Part shown: positions 8,421 through 18,626 of the stretch, in pieces | Layout of the letters: each line of letters starts with the position of its first letter | How positions within the stretch are numbered: position 1 is the first letter of the stretch | From: Streptomyces sp. Ncost-T10-10d | GTDB lineage: Bacteria > Actinomycetota > Actinomycetes > Streptomycetales > Streptomycetaceae | Assembly (NCBI RefSeq): GCF_900091955.1 | Contig: NZ_FMDF01000044.1 | Span: 1 to 64,000 of the forward strand | Direction of reading: 5' to 3' | DNA: 64,000 nucleotides | The notes under the pieces: generated by a model | Databases searched by the model: none | The model's input: the letters and a program-made list of their open reading frames with translations, nothing else | Told to the model about the DNA's origin: nothing | Position numbers and translations under genes: made by a program

Positions 8421-9272
8421 TCCGGATCGGGCGCTCCCGCCCTGTTCAACCCCGCACGTCTCGCGTGGGGCCTCAAGCAGGTCTGTCTGGACCTCGGCGT
8501 ACGCATCCACGAGCACACCCGGGCAACGGCCATCGAGGAGAGCGGCCCGGGGATCATGGTGCGGACCCCCTACGGACGCGTCCTGGCCAACCGGGTCGCC
8601 CTCGCGACCAACGCCTTCCCCTCCCTGGTCAAGCGGCACCGCCTCTACACCGTCCCCGTGTACGACTACGCGCTGATGACGGAACCGTTGACGGACGAAC
8701 AGCTTGCTTCCATCGGCTGGCGCAACCGGCAGGGATTCTCCGACGCGGCCAACCAGTTCCACTACGTGCGGCTCTCGACCGACAACCGCATCCTGTGGGG
8801 CGGCTACGACACCCTCTACCACTATCGGGGCCGGGTGCGTGCCGAGCATGACCAGCGGCCGGAGACCTTCGCCACCCTGGCCCGGCACTTCTTCCGGACC
8901 TTCCCGCAACTGGAAGGGTTGCGCTTCACCCACGCCTGGGGCGGCGCGATCGACACCTGCACCCGCTTCTCCGCGTTCTTCGACACCACTCACCGGGGCC
9001 GGGTCGCTTTCGCGGCCGGATTCACCGGTCTCGGCGTGGGCGCGACCCGCTTCGGTGCCGAGGTGATGCTCGACCTGCTGGCGGGCGAGCGCACCGAGCG
9101 GACCCAACTGGAGATGGTGCGGCGCAAGCCCCTTCCGTTTCCGCCGGAACCGGTCCGATGGGCGGGAATCCAGGCCACCAGGTGGTCTCTCGCCCGCGCG
9201 GACGAGAACTCCGGGCGACGCAACCTCTGGCTCAAGACCCTCGACCGGCTCGGCCTCGGCTTCGGAAGCTGA
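8421..9272 (+). pseudogene. 5'-truncated FAD-dependent oxidoreductase (DAO family)
   Basis: An open frame beginning directly after the TetR stop encodes the C-terminal 280 residues of a D-amino-acid-oxidase-type flavoenzyme. Visible family features are FNPARLAWGL, the NRVALATNAFPSL strand, the substrate-domain ILWGGYDTLYHY, and the C-terminal FAD contact AAGFTGLGVGATRFGA. The N-terminal Rossmann GxGxxG segment and about 180 residues are missing and no good start codon exists, so the enzyme cannot bind FAD normally. Members of this family oxidise amines or glutamylated polyamines, which would fit the neighbouring permease and amidohydrolases. I infer a deletion fused this fragment to the TetR gene. 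Confidence 0.75.
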
Positions 9273-9407
9273 TGTCCCGTCGTCCGATCGAGGCCGTTCC
9301 TCGGACCTTCGTGAACCGGCCGGTGCGGTAGGTGCCGGCGACCGCTCCGCAGCGCGAGCGGCAGGTCCACCGGAACGGATGATCAGGTCCGGGTCGGCCG
9401 ACGGGGC

Positions 9408-9491
9408 ACGATTCCGGTGACTGGTGCCACCGGCAGGACCGGCCGCCGCGTGGTGCAGCAGATGAAGGACCGGGGAGTTCCGGCGCGGGCT
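9408..9491 (+). pseudogene. N-terminal fragment of an NmrA-like NAD(P)-binding protein
   Basis: Twenty-eight codons encode TIPVTGATGRTGRRVVQQMK followed by DRGVPARA. This is the beta-alpha-beta dinucleotide-binding start (VTGATGxTGxxVV) of NmrA/SDR-type proteins, which normally begins a few residues after the start codon. No start codon precedes it and the similarity ends after the first helix, so only a scrap of the gene remains. Confidence 0.5.
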
Positions 9492-9538
9492 GCATCCCCA
9501 ACTACGGGACAGCCCTCAGGGCCTGTCCGGCCCTGATC

Positions 9539-9568
9539 CCCCGGACAGCCCGCGGGGGCTGTCCGGGG
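9539..9568. terminator. Strong hairpin between convergent genes
   Basis: A 13-bp perfect stem, CCCCGGACAGCCC (9539-9551) with GGGCTGTCCGGGG (9556-9568), and a 4-base loop. It lies just downstream of the htpG stop and is a likely factor-independent terminator for htpG. Confidence 0.7.
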
Positions 9569-9583
9569 TGTCGTTGCCTCGGC

Positions 9584-11530
<1,947 letters not shown>

Positions 11531-11543
11531 AATCCGTGATTCC

Positions 11544-11578
11544 TTCTCAGGTCACCGGGTGGGGAACTGACCTGAGAA
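11544..11578 (-). promoter_or_regulatory. Perfect leader hairpin overlapping the htpG ribosome binding site
   Basis: On the htpG transcript TTCTCAGGTCA (11578-11568) pairs perfectly with TGACCTGAGAA (11554-11544) around a 13-base loop. The 3' arm runs directly into GGA, so the AGAAGGA ribosome site is partly inside the stem; the start codon follows 13 bases after the stem. It could be an RNA thermometer-like element or the DNA operator of a heat-shock repressor. It does not match the known HspR site (CTTGAGT-N7-ACTCAAG). Confidence 0.55.
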
Positions 11579-11823
11579 CTGTAGATCAACTGGTCATCAC
11601 GGGAGCTGCGTTCCGACAGTCAGGGGTGTCCGTCGTGCCGTTCCGGCGGTAGGGCCGGGCCGGACTCGCGGCAATTCGGCACAGACCGGGCGCGCTCTCC
11701 CTGGATGCGCCGACGGACACGGCCTCCGTGTCCTGTGGTCCTCGCCGTGCCAAACCTCTGTTCCGTTGCGGCCATCGAGCTGACGGCCGACGGCTGACGG
11801 CTGACGCAAGCGGTGGACGGGGC

Positions 11824-11852
11824 CCGGGCGGACCGTACAGCGGTCCGCCCGG
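11824..11852 (-). terminator. Hairpin after the DUF402 gene
   Basis: CCGGGCGGACC (11824-11834) and GGTCCGCCCGG (11842-11852) form an 11-bp perfect stem with a 7-base loop, 14 bases beyond the DUF402 stop codon. Confidence 0.6.
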
Positions 11853-11866
11853 AATCCGGAAGCCGG

Positions 11867-12361
11867 TCAGACCAGCAACGTCGCGAGGCCCTCCGCGCGG
11901 GCCAGGTGTTCCAGTTCGTCCAGCGCCCGGCGGGCCGCGTCGGCCGCCGCCGGATCGCGTTCGGCGAGACCGCTCTCCTCGAACTCGTCCTCGTCCAGCC
12001 GGAGTACGGACGAGCCGTCCGCCGACACCCACAGATCGAGATCCAGGTCCTCGACCAGAAGCTCCGCGTCCCGCAGCACGGCGGGACGGGTGATGTCGCA
12101 GTACCAGCCCTTGAGTTCGCCCGTGCCGGTACGGACCTCCTTCACGGCGAACCAGCGGTCGCGCCAGTAGTGCTCGGTGAACACATCGCCCGGCTCGAAC
12201 CGTACGAAGCCGAAGTCACGGACCCCCGGCGCCGCCCAGGGCGCACGCACCGTCACCCGGGTGCCGTCGTCGCGGACCACATCCGCCGGGTAGCGGATCT
12301 TGGTCCGCCCGGCCTTCACCAGGGCGACCACCAGTGCGGTCTCAGCCGAACTTGCGGACAT
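11867..12361 (-). CDS. DUF402 domain protein
   Basis: A 164-residue protein. The WYCDITRPAVLRDAELLVEDLDLDLW segment (given here only to mark the fold; about residues 85-110) is characteristic of DUF402 proteins, whose characterised relatives are nucleoside di/triphosphate phosphatases or RNA-associated enzymes with Asp-coordinated metal. Here the acidic cluster DLDLDLW and DEDEF fits metal binding. The exact substrate is not known. The ATG at 12361 overlaps the end of the upstream acetyltransferase gene by 20 bases, implying translational coupling. A terminator hairpin follows the stop. Confidence 0.75.
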   Translation of the reverse strand: MSASSAETALVVALVKAGRTKIRYPADVVRDDGTRVTVRAPWAAPGVRDFGFVRFEPGDVFTEHYWRDRWFAVKEVRTGTGELKGWYCDITRPAVLRDAELLVEDLDLDLWVSADGSSVLRLDEDEFEESGLAERDPAAADAARRALDELEHLARAEGLATLLV

Positions 12362-13262
12362 ACCGCACCTCCGTTGCACAGATCTCGTAGCCGAACCATC
12401 GATTGACCGCCAGCATCGGACCGTTGTCCGCGTCATTGCCGGTGTACGCGTCCGTGTACCCGGCGGCGCGCGCCCGGTGCAGCGAGTCGTTCTTCGCGAG
12501 CCTGGCCAGGCCCCGGTTGCGGTACGCCCGGCGGGTTCCGGTCATCCCCGACATGTAGCGGGTCAGACCGTCGGTCTGCGCCGCGCTGAACGCCACCACC
12601 TTCCCGTCGGCCACCACGACCGAGGTCAACTCGTGGTCGAGCCCGGGGTGGCGCCAGATCTGATTCAGCCAGTCCTCGTAGTCGGACAGTTCGGCCCGGG
12701 TGTCGCTCGGCTCGTCGGCCGTGGTCTCGGCGTCCGCCTCGAAGAGCGGGCGCGGATCGTCCGCGAAGTCCGCGGCGGTACACAGCTCGACGTCCGCCGG
12801 GGTCTCCTGACGGGGCGGCAGTGAGCCGTTGGTCAGATCGAGGTGGAGGAAATGAGCCGAGCGGCTCGGCGCGTAACCGCGCTTCTCGGCGAACGCGCGG
12901 TTCGACGGGGTGTCGAGCACCCAGGTGTACAGCGCGAGCGCGCCCTCCCGGGCGAGGTACTCCTCGGCCGTGCTCAGCAGCAACCCACCTGCCCCGTGCC
13001 CGGTGCGGTCCGGATGCGTGTACGGATTGCAGAACGCCTGGCCGGGCTCGGGGCTGTCGTGGACGAGACCGACCTGCGCGGTCCCGATGAGCTCGCCGTC
13101 CTCCTCGGCGACCAGCAGCCGGTAGCGCTTGTCGGGATGGGCGGCGGCCAGATCGAAGGCGACCTGCTCGGGAGTCGTCACCATGTAGGGCAGTGCGGCG
13201 CGGCGGACCCGCACCCAGGCCTCTGCGTCGGCGGGCAGGAAGTCGCGAACGAGGACAGTCAT
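12342..13262 (-). CDS. Tandem GNAT family acetyltransferase
   Basis: A 306-residue protein with two GNAT-like halves. The N-terminal half contains CNPYTHPDRTGHGAGGLLLS, a motif A (R-x-G-x-G), and the C-terminal half contains MTGTRRAYRNRGLARLAK, another motif A, followed by NDADNGPMLAVNRWFGYE, the classic motif B. Double-GNAT proteins in actinomycetes include mycothiol synthase, but the sequence lacks features that would let me assign that role. It likely acetylates a small molecule. It is the first gene of a two-gene unit with the DUF402 gene and is divergent from a GntR gene 69 bases away. Confidence 0.8.
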   Translation of the reverse strand: MTVLVRDFLPADAEAWVRVRRAALPYMVTTPEQVAFDLAAAHPDKRYRLLVAEEDGELIGTAQVGLVHDSPEPGQAFCNPYTHPDRTGHGAGGLLLSTAEEYLAREGALALYTWVLDTPSNRAFAEKRGYAPSRSAHFLHLDLTNGSLPPRQETPADVELCTAADFADDPRPLFEADAETTADEPSDTRAELSDYEDWLNQIWRHPGLDHELTSVVVADGKVVAFSAAQTDGLTRYMSGMTGTRRAYRNRGLARLAKNDSLHRARAAGYTDAYTGNDADNGPMLAVNRWFGYEICATEVRYVRKFG

Positions 13263-13331
13263 GGGCCGGACGTTACGCGTGGTCCCGCACGGGCGCCGCT
13301 GATTTTCCCGGTGGTGGGGGACAATCGGCGC

Positions 13332-13709
13332 GTGACCCTGAAGATCGCCCTTGATCCGGATTCCGGTACCGCTCCGTACGAGCAACTGCGCACACGGATC
13401 TCCGAACTGGCCCGCTCCGGCGCGTTGCCCGTCGGTTTCAGACTTCCGACCGTACGCGGCTTCGCCGAGGAGCTCGGCCTCGCCGCGAACACCGTCGCCA
13501 AGGCGTACCGGGCGCTGGAGGCCGACGGGGTGATCGAGACCCGTGGCCGCAATGGCACGTTCATCGCCGCTGCCGGTGATGCGGCGGACCGGCACGCGGC
13601 GGCAGCGGCGCAGGAATACGCGGAGCAGGCCCGGCGACTGGGCCTGTCCCGGGCCGCGGCGCTGTCCCTGGCCGAGGACGCGGTGCGGGCGGCGTACGCG
13701 GCGCGATGA
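13332..13709 (+). CDS. GntR family regulator, YtrA subfamily
   Basis: A 125-residue protein starting at GTG. It contains only a winged helix-turn-helix: YEQLRTRISELARSGALPVG, then LPTVRGFAEELGLAANTVAK and the wing DGVIETRGRNGTFI, followed by a short helical tail of about 45 residues. The short C-terminus is diagnostic of YtrA-type GntR repressors, which often regulate transporters. Its target is not obvious here; the divergent acetyltransferase operon is the nearest candidate. It is followed by a strong terminator. Confidence 0.85.
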   Translation: MTLKIALDPDSGTAPYEQLRTRISELARSGALPVGFRLPTVRGFAEELGLAANTVAKAYRALEADGVIETRGRNGTFIAAAGDAADRHAAAAAQEYAEQARRLGLSRAAALSLAEDAVRAAYAAR

Positions 13710-13724
13710 GTGGGGACCGAGGCG

Positions 13725-13759
13725 GGGCAGGGTCCGGCGCCGGCCGCCGGACCCTGCCC
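13725..13759 (+). terminator. Strong terminator between convergent genes
   Basis: GGGCAGGGTCCGGCG (13725-13739) and CGCCGGACCCTGCCC (13745-13759) form a 15-bp perfect stem with a 5-base loop, between the GntR gene and the convergent AAA ATPase gene. Confidence 0.75.
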
Positions 13760-13787
13760 TCAAGCGCCGGACAGGCTTGATTTTTCC
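13759..13787 (-). repeat. Dispersed Streptomyces 3'-end repeat, copy 1
   Basis: Read on the minus strand this contains GTCCGGCGCTTGAG, related to GTCCGGCGTTCGAGGAC at 53789-53805 and GTCCGGCGATTGAGGAC at 63672-63688. All three lie just after a gene stop or contain it, next to a hairpin. Confidence 0.5.
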
Positions 13788-13791
13788 GGGC

Positions 13792-14886
<1,095 letters not shown>

Positions 14887-15110
14887 GGCGCCCATGATCC
14901 GGCAAGGGGGCACCCGGCGCACCCAGGTTTCGCCACCTTTCTCCCTGCTTCCGGCGGGCGGACCACGGACATGACGCGACCTCAGGGGGACGCGCGGGAG
15001 AACTCATTGGACCAACTTGGCATGGACACTTCCGGTAGGGGTGTGGGTACTGCTACCACGGACACGGCAGACCAGGCGGAGATCCTGCCGGTCGGTCCAA
15101 GGGAGGTTCC

Positions 15111-15920
15111 ATGAAGATGTCCAGACTCGTGGCGTTCTCGTCCTCGCTCCTGCTCGGTGCCGTACTCGCTCTGACCGGAGCGGCCACCGCCAACGCCGCA
15201 CAGTCTGTTCAGGCCGTCGACTACGTCGCCCTCGGCGACTCGTACTCCTCGGGTGTCGGATCCGGCAGTTACGACAGTGCCAGCGGTGACTGCAAGCGCA
15301 GCACCAAGGCCTACCCCGCACTCTGGGCCGCCGCCAACTCGCCGTCGTCCTTCGGCTTCACCGCCTGCTCCGGTGCCCGTACGGGTGATGTCAAGGCCAA
15401 CCAGCTCGGCCCCCTCAGCGCCTCGACCGACCTCGTCTCGATCTCCATCGGCGGCAATGACGCGGGTTTCTCCGACGTCATGACCACCTGTGTCCTCCAG
15501 TCGGAGGCCACCTGTCTCAGCCGGATCGCCACGGCCCGCAGCTATGTCGACACCACCCTGCCCGGCAATCTCGACTCGGTGTACTCGGCGATCCGGACCA
15601 AGGCGCCGTCCGCTCATGTCGTCGTTCTCGGCTACCCGCGCTTCTACAAGATCGGTGGCAGCTGTGTCGTCGGCCTGAGCGACAAGGTGCGCACCGCGAT
15701 CAACGGTGCCGCCGACTACCTCAACACGACGACCGCCAAGCGCGCCGCCGACCACGGCTTCACCTTCGTCGATGTCACGGGGAACTTCACCGGCCACGAG
15801 ATCTGCTCCGGAAGTGCATGGCTGCACAGTCTCAACTGGCTCAACATCGGTGAGTCGTACCACCCCACCGCAGCCGGACAGTCGGGCGGCTACCTGCCCG
15901 GCTTCAACTCGGCCGCCTGA
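15111..15920 (+). CDS. Secreted SGNH/GDSL lipase/esterase
   Basis: A 269-residue protein with a Sec signal peptide (MKMSRLVAFSSSLLLGAVLA, cleavage after ATANAA near residue 31). The catalytic blocks are present: block I LGDSYSSGVGSG with the nucleophile Ser, the Gly block, block III SIGGNDAGF with the oxyanion Asn, and block V SYHPTAAGQ with the catalytic His. Six or more Cys residues suggest disulfides, as in extracellular Streptomyces lipases. It should hydrolyse lipids or esters outside the cell. An AAGGGAGG-like ribosome site precedes the ATG. It appears monocistronic. Confidence 0.9.
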   Translation: MKMSRLVAFSSSLLLGAVLALTGAATANAAQSVQAVDYVALGDSYSSGVGSGSYDSASGDCKRSTKAYPALWAAANSPSSFGFTACSGARTGDVKANQLGPLSASTDLVSISIGGNDAGFSDVMTTCVLQSEATCLSRIATARSYVDTTLPGNLDSVYSAIRTKAPSAHVVVLGYPRFYKIGGSCVVGLSDKVRTAINGAADYLNTTTAKRAADHGFTFVDVTGNFTGHEICSGSAWLHSLNWLNIGESYHPTAAGQSGGYLPGFNSAA

Positions 15921-15970
15921 CCCCCACCCAGTGCATGTGCCGGGCCCGTTCAGTCGCCTGACGGGTAGGG

Positions 15971-15989
15971 GACCCCGTCCGCAGGGGTC
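15971..15989 (+). terminator. Weak hairpin after the lipase gene
   Basis: GACCCC (15971-15976) pairs with GGGGTC (15984-15989). It is 50 bases beyond the lipase stop and may contribute to termination; the stem is short. Confidence 0.3.
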
Positions 15990-16191
15990 TCCGTCCGGCG
16001 CCCCGTCGATCCATTGCGGCCGAACCACTTCCGTTCTGTCCAACTCGCCCTGGAATCGGGCGGATTCGGGAGCCGGTCGTCAGCCTCCGTATGTGTGTGC
16101 TCAATCCTGCGACCGGGATACACGGGTGTAGTCGCGGGGGGATAGGGTTAACCTGCCCGGGCCGGGTGCCCTCGTACGGGTGGGGAGTGAC

Positions 16192-16455
16192 ATGGAACAG
16201 ATAACGATGCGCAGCAGGCCACGTGTGCCTGCCATCACATGCGGGAGCAGTGCGACGAGTTCGCGCCTCGACCGCCATCTCGCGGTGCTCGGCGGCCCTG
16301 CCGTCCCACAGCGGGAGGCCGCGGAGGCGACGCTGCTGATGCGTGAGCTCACCTCGCGCGATGCCGCCCACAGCCGCCGGAGCAAGAGTGAGCGGGTCTC
16401 GCTCTTCGCGCCGCTGCGGCGACTGCGACGCTCGCTCTTCGGCAGCCGCCACTGA
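16192..16455 (+). CDS. Small conserved actinobacterial protein of unknown function
   Basis: An 87-residue basic protein beginning MEQITMRSRPRVPAITCGSS. It has a central segment SRLDRHLAVLGGPAVPQREA and an Arg-rich C-terminus (LRRLRRSLFGSRH). A strong GGGGAGTGAC ribosome site precedes the ATG, and codon use fits the neighbours, supporting a real gene. I recognise no domain, signal peptide or membrane segment. The Arg-rich tail could contact nucleic acid or membrane, but that is speculation. I recall similar small proteins in other Streptomyces. It is followed by a 305-base spacer. Confidence 0.7.
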   Translation: MEQITMRSRPRVPAITCGSSATSSRLDRHLAVLGGPAVPQREAAEATLLMRELTSRDAAHSRRSKSERVSLFAPLRRLRRSLFGSRH

Positions 16456-16760
16456 CTCGACGGCCCGTCACGACCGCACTTCGGTACACCGCCCGGGCTC
16501 CCCGGCCAGGGTCCGTCGCCCAGGCCCCCCGCTCGGGGCCGCGCAGGCGATCACACCGTCCCGGCGCTGCGCTGCTGTCTGCTCTCCCGTCATCCCCGGG
16601 GCTTGCAGTAGCGCTTCGGTGTGTTCGCCGGGCGTCGGTACGGCGACCGCCGACGGTTACGTCCGTCCACTCGTACCTATCGCGTACGTAACGTCTTTGT
16701 TTCCGCTCGGCACTACTCCGGACCGGCTCGCCGCGCTGCCCCGGTGAGCGCGGCGCGCGG
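16456..16760. other. Intergenic region, 305 bases
   Basis: No gene seen. It contains an inverted pair GTTACGT (16656-16662) and ACGTAAC (16686-16692), resembling the TACGTA-rich operators found near 18.55 kb, but far from any start codon. Confidence 0.4.
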
Positions 16761-17588
16761 TCACTCGCCGCCGCGCGCGTGACGCCGTACGGCCAGCGGC
16801 ACGAACACCGCGAGGAGCACCGCCGACCAGGCGAGCGTTCCGGCCACCGGGTGGGCGACCGGCCAGGCCGCGTCGGCGGCCGGGGACGCATTGCCGAACA
16901 GTTCGCGGGTGGCCGAGGCCATGGTGCTGATCGGGTTCCACTCCGCGATCGTCCGCAGCCAGCCCGGCAGATTGTCGGTCGGGATGTACGCACTCGACAG
17001 CAGCGGCAGGATGAAGGTGGCGCTGCCCAGCTGGCCGGCGATCTCCTCGTTGCGGATCAGCAGGCCCAGCCAGCAGCCCAGCCACGACGTGGCGAACCGC
17101 AGGAGCAGCAGCAGCCCGAAGGCGCCCAGGGCGGCGAGCGGACCGCCCTCGATCCGCCAGCCGACCGCGAGTCCGACCAGGATCAGCGGAATCATGCCGA
17201 TGGCCGTGGTCAGCAGATCGGCGGCGGTCTGGCCGAACGGTACGGCGGCCCGGCTCATCGGCAGCGTGCGGAGCCGGTCCATCACCCCGCGATGGCAGTC
17301 CTGCGAGGCCTGGAACATCCCGACCATGATGCCGTTGGCCGCCGTCGCCGCCAGCAGGCCCGGCACCAGGAACGCGCGGTACTCCTGGCCGGGCATGGCC
17401 AGGGCGCTGCCGAACACGTACCCGAAGAACAGCAGCATCGTGATCGGCATGGTCTGGGTCAGGATCATTACGCCCGGCGCCGCTTTGATCCGCTGCAGAT
17501 GGCGGCCCAGCATGGCCAGGGCATCGGCGATCGGGGTGCTTGTGGCGGGCGCGACAGACTGCTCGTGGGCCAGTGCGGTGCTGCTCAT
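16761..17588 (-). CDS. ABC-2 type drug exporter permease
   Basis: A 275-residue integral membrane protein with about six hydrophobic helices and the ABC-2 signature region (RLRTLPMSRAAVPFGQTAAD followed by long helices). It pairs with the ATP-binding protein encoded upstream, with a 4-base ATGA overlap, forming a DrrAB-like two-component exporter in the cytoplasmic membrane. Exporters of this type remove antibiotics or lipids from the cell; the substrate cannot be inferred. Expression is probably controlled by the divergent TetR regulator through paired operators. Confidence 0.85.
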   Translation of the reverse strand: MSSTALAHEQSVAPATSTPIADALAMLGRHLQRIKAAPGVMILTQTMPITMLLFFGYVFGSALAMPGQEYRAFLVPGLLAATAANGIMVGMFQASQDCHRGVMDRLRTLPMSRAAVPFGQTAADLLTTAIGMIPLILVGLAVGWRIEGGPLAALGAFGLLLLLRFATSWLGCWLGLLIRNEEIAGQLGSATFILPLLSSAYIPTDNLPGWLRTIAEWNPISTMASATRELFGNASPAADAAWPVAHPVAGTLAWSAVLLAVFVPLAVRRHARGGE

Positions 17589-18562
17589 GCTGCCGTCTCC
17601 TTCAGGGGCGGGGAGGTGCGGCCGTCGCCGCGGTCGGTCAGGCGGAGGAAGACCTCGTCGAGCGTCGGCGGGCGCAGGCTCGCGTCGATCACCGGTACTC
17701 CCGCTGCGTCGAGTTCGCGGACGATACGGGGGAGGGTGAGCGTGGTGTCGGTCGCGACGGCGCCCACGGTGCGGCGCTCGTGGTCGAGTACCGGTTCGGT
17801 GCCGGTGAGCTGGTCGAGTACGCCTGCCGCCGGGACCAGCGCCGATGCATGGGGGACGACCACTTCGGCGTAGCTGCCGATGCGGGCCTTCAGCTCGGTG
17901 GGGGTGCCGCGATGGGCGGCCCGGCCCTGATCGATCAGCACGATGTCGTCGGCCAGCTGATCGGCCTCCTCCAGATACTGCGTGGTGAGCAGGACGGTCG
18001 TGCCCCGGCCGGCCAGTTCCCGTACCGCCGCCCAGATCCGGTTGCGGCTGTGCGGGTCGAGTCCGGTGGTCGGCTCGTCCAGGAAGAGCACCCGCGGGCG
18101 GGTCAGCAGACTGGCGGCGAGGTCGAGGCGGCGGCGCATGCCGCCCGAGTAGGTGCGGGCCGGGCGGTCGGCGGCCTCCGTCAGCTCGAAGCGCTCCAGG
18201 AGTTCGTCGGCGCGGGTGCGCGCGGCCTCGCCGCGGAACCGGAGCAGCTTGGCGAAGAGCCGCAGGTTCTGCCGGCCGGACAGTTCGCCGTCGACCGAGG
18301 CGCTCTGCCCGGTGACGCCGATCGCCGCGCGCACCGCGCCCGCCTCGCGCACCACGTCGTGGCCCGCCACCCGGGCGCTTCCGCCGTCCGGGACCGTCAG
18401 CGTGGTGAGGACCCGGACAGCGGTGGTCTTGCCCGCGCCGTTCGGCCCCAGTACTCCGCAGACGGTGCCTTCGGCGACCGCGAGATCGAGCCCCCGCAGC
18501 GCATGGACGTTTCCGTAGTGCTTCTCCAGACCTTCACTAAGTACAGCGTACGTAGTTGTCAT
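17585..18562 (-). CDS. DrrA-like ABC transporter ATP-binding protein
   Basis: A 325-residue ATPase. Walker A is GPNGAGKTTAVR, the Q-loop GVTGQSASVD, the signature TYSGGMRRRLDLAAS, Walker B RVLFLDEPTTGLD and the switch His region LLTTQYLEEAD. The C-terminal extension of about 90 residues is typical of daunorubicin-resistance type ATPases. I chose the second ATG at 18562; an alternative lies 12 bases upstream. Codons 3-8 form part of a palindromic operator (18538-18554), so this start region is probably bound by the neighbouring TetR protein. Confidence 0.9.
   Translation of the reverse strand: MTTTYAVLSEGLEKHYGNVHALRGLDLAVAEGTVCGVLGPNGAGKTTAVRVLTTLTVPDGGSARVAGHDVVREAGAVRAAIGVTGQSASVDGELSGRQNLRLFAKLLRFRGEAARTRADELLERFELTEAADRPARTYSGGMRRRLDLAASLLTRPRVLFLDEPTTGLDPHSRNRIWAAVRELAGRGTTVLLTTQYLEEADQLADDIVLIDQGRAAHRGTPTELKARIGSYAEVVVPHASALVPAAGVLDQLTGTEPVLDHERRTVGAVATDTTLTLPRIVRELDAAGVPVIDASLRPPTLDEVFLRLTDRGDGRTSPPLKETAA
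18538..18554. promoter_or_regulatory. TetR-type operator inside the exporter gene start
   Basis: TAAGTACAGCGTACGTA is a near-perfect palindrome (arms TAAGTAC and GTACGTA around AGC). It lies within the first codons of the ATP-binding gene and mirrors the operator at 18582-18598. Confidence 0.6.
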
Positions 18563-18581
18563 GCGGCTTACCATACCGCAC

Positions 18582-18598
18582 TACGTACGGTGTACGTA
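18582..18598. promoter_or_regulatory. TetR-type operator in the divergent promoter
   Basis: TACGTACGGTGTACGTA is a perfect 17-base palindrome (7-base arms, GGT centre) midway between the divergent exporter and TetR starts. Together with the left site it forms a larger inverted repeat with 15 of 16 matching bases. Confidence 0.7.
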
Positions 18599-18626
18599 AC
18601 TACGATGGTGGGAGAGGTGGTGATCA

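Larger units (their letters stand above)
9273..9583. other. Intergenic region, 311 bases, holding a gene fragment and a terminator
   Basis: This stretch lies between the truncated oxidoreductase and htpG, which converge. Besides the fragment at 9408-9491 and the hairpin at 9539-9568 I see nothing that looks like a gene. Confidence 0.6.
11531..11866. other. Intergenic region upstream of htpG, 336 bases
   Basis: No gene seen. It contains the htpG leader hairpin, a short degenerate tandem run of CTGACGG-like units at about 11780-11806, and the terminator hairpin of the DUF402 gene. Confidence 0.5.

Noticed and set aside
11780..11806. CTGACGG-like tandem units as a functional repeat
   Set aside because: Only three degenerate units, with no neighbouring signal.
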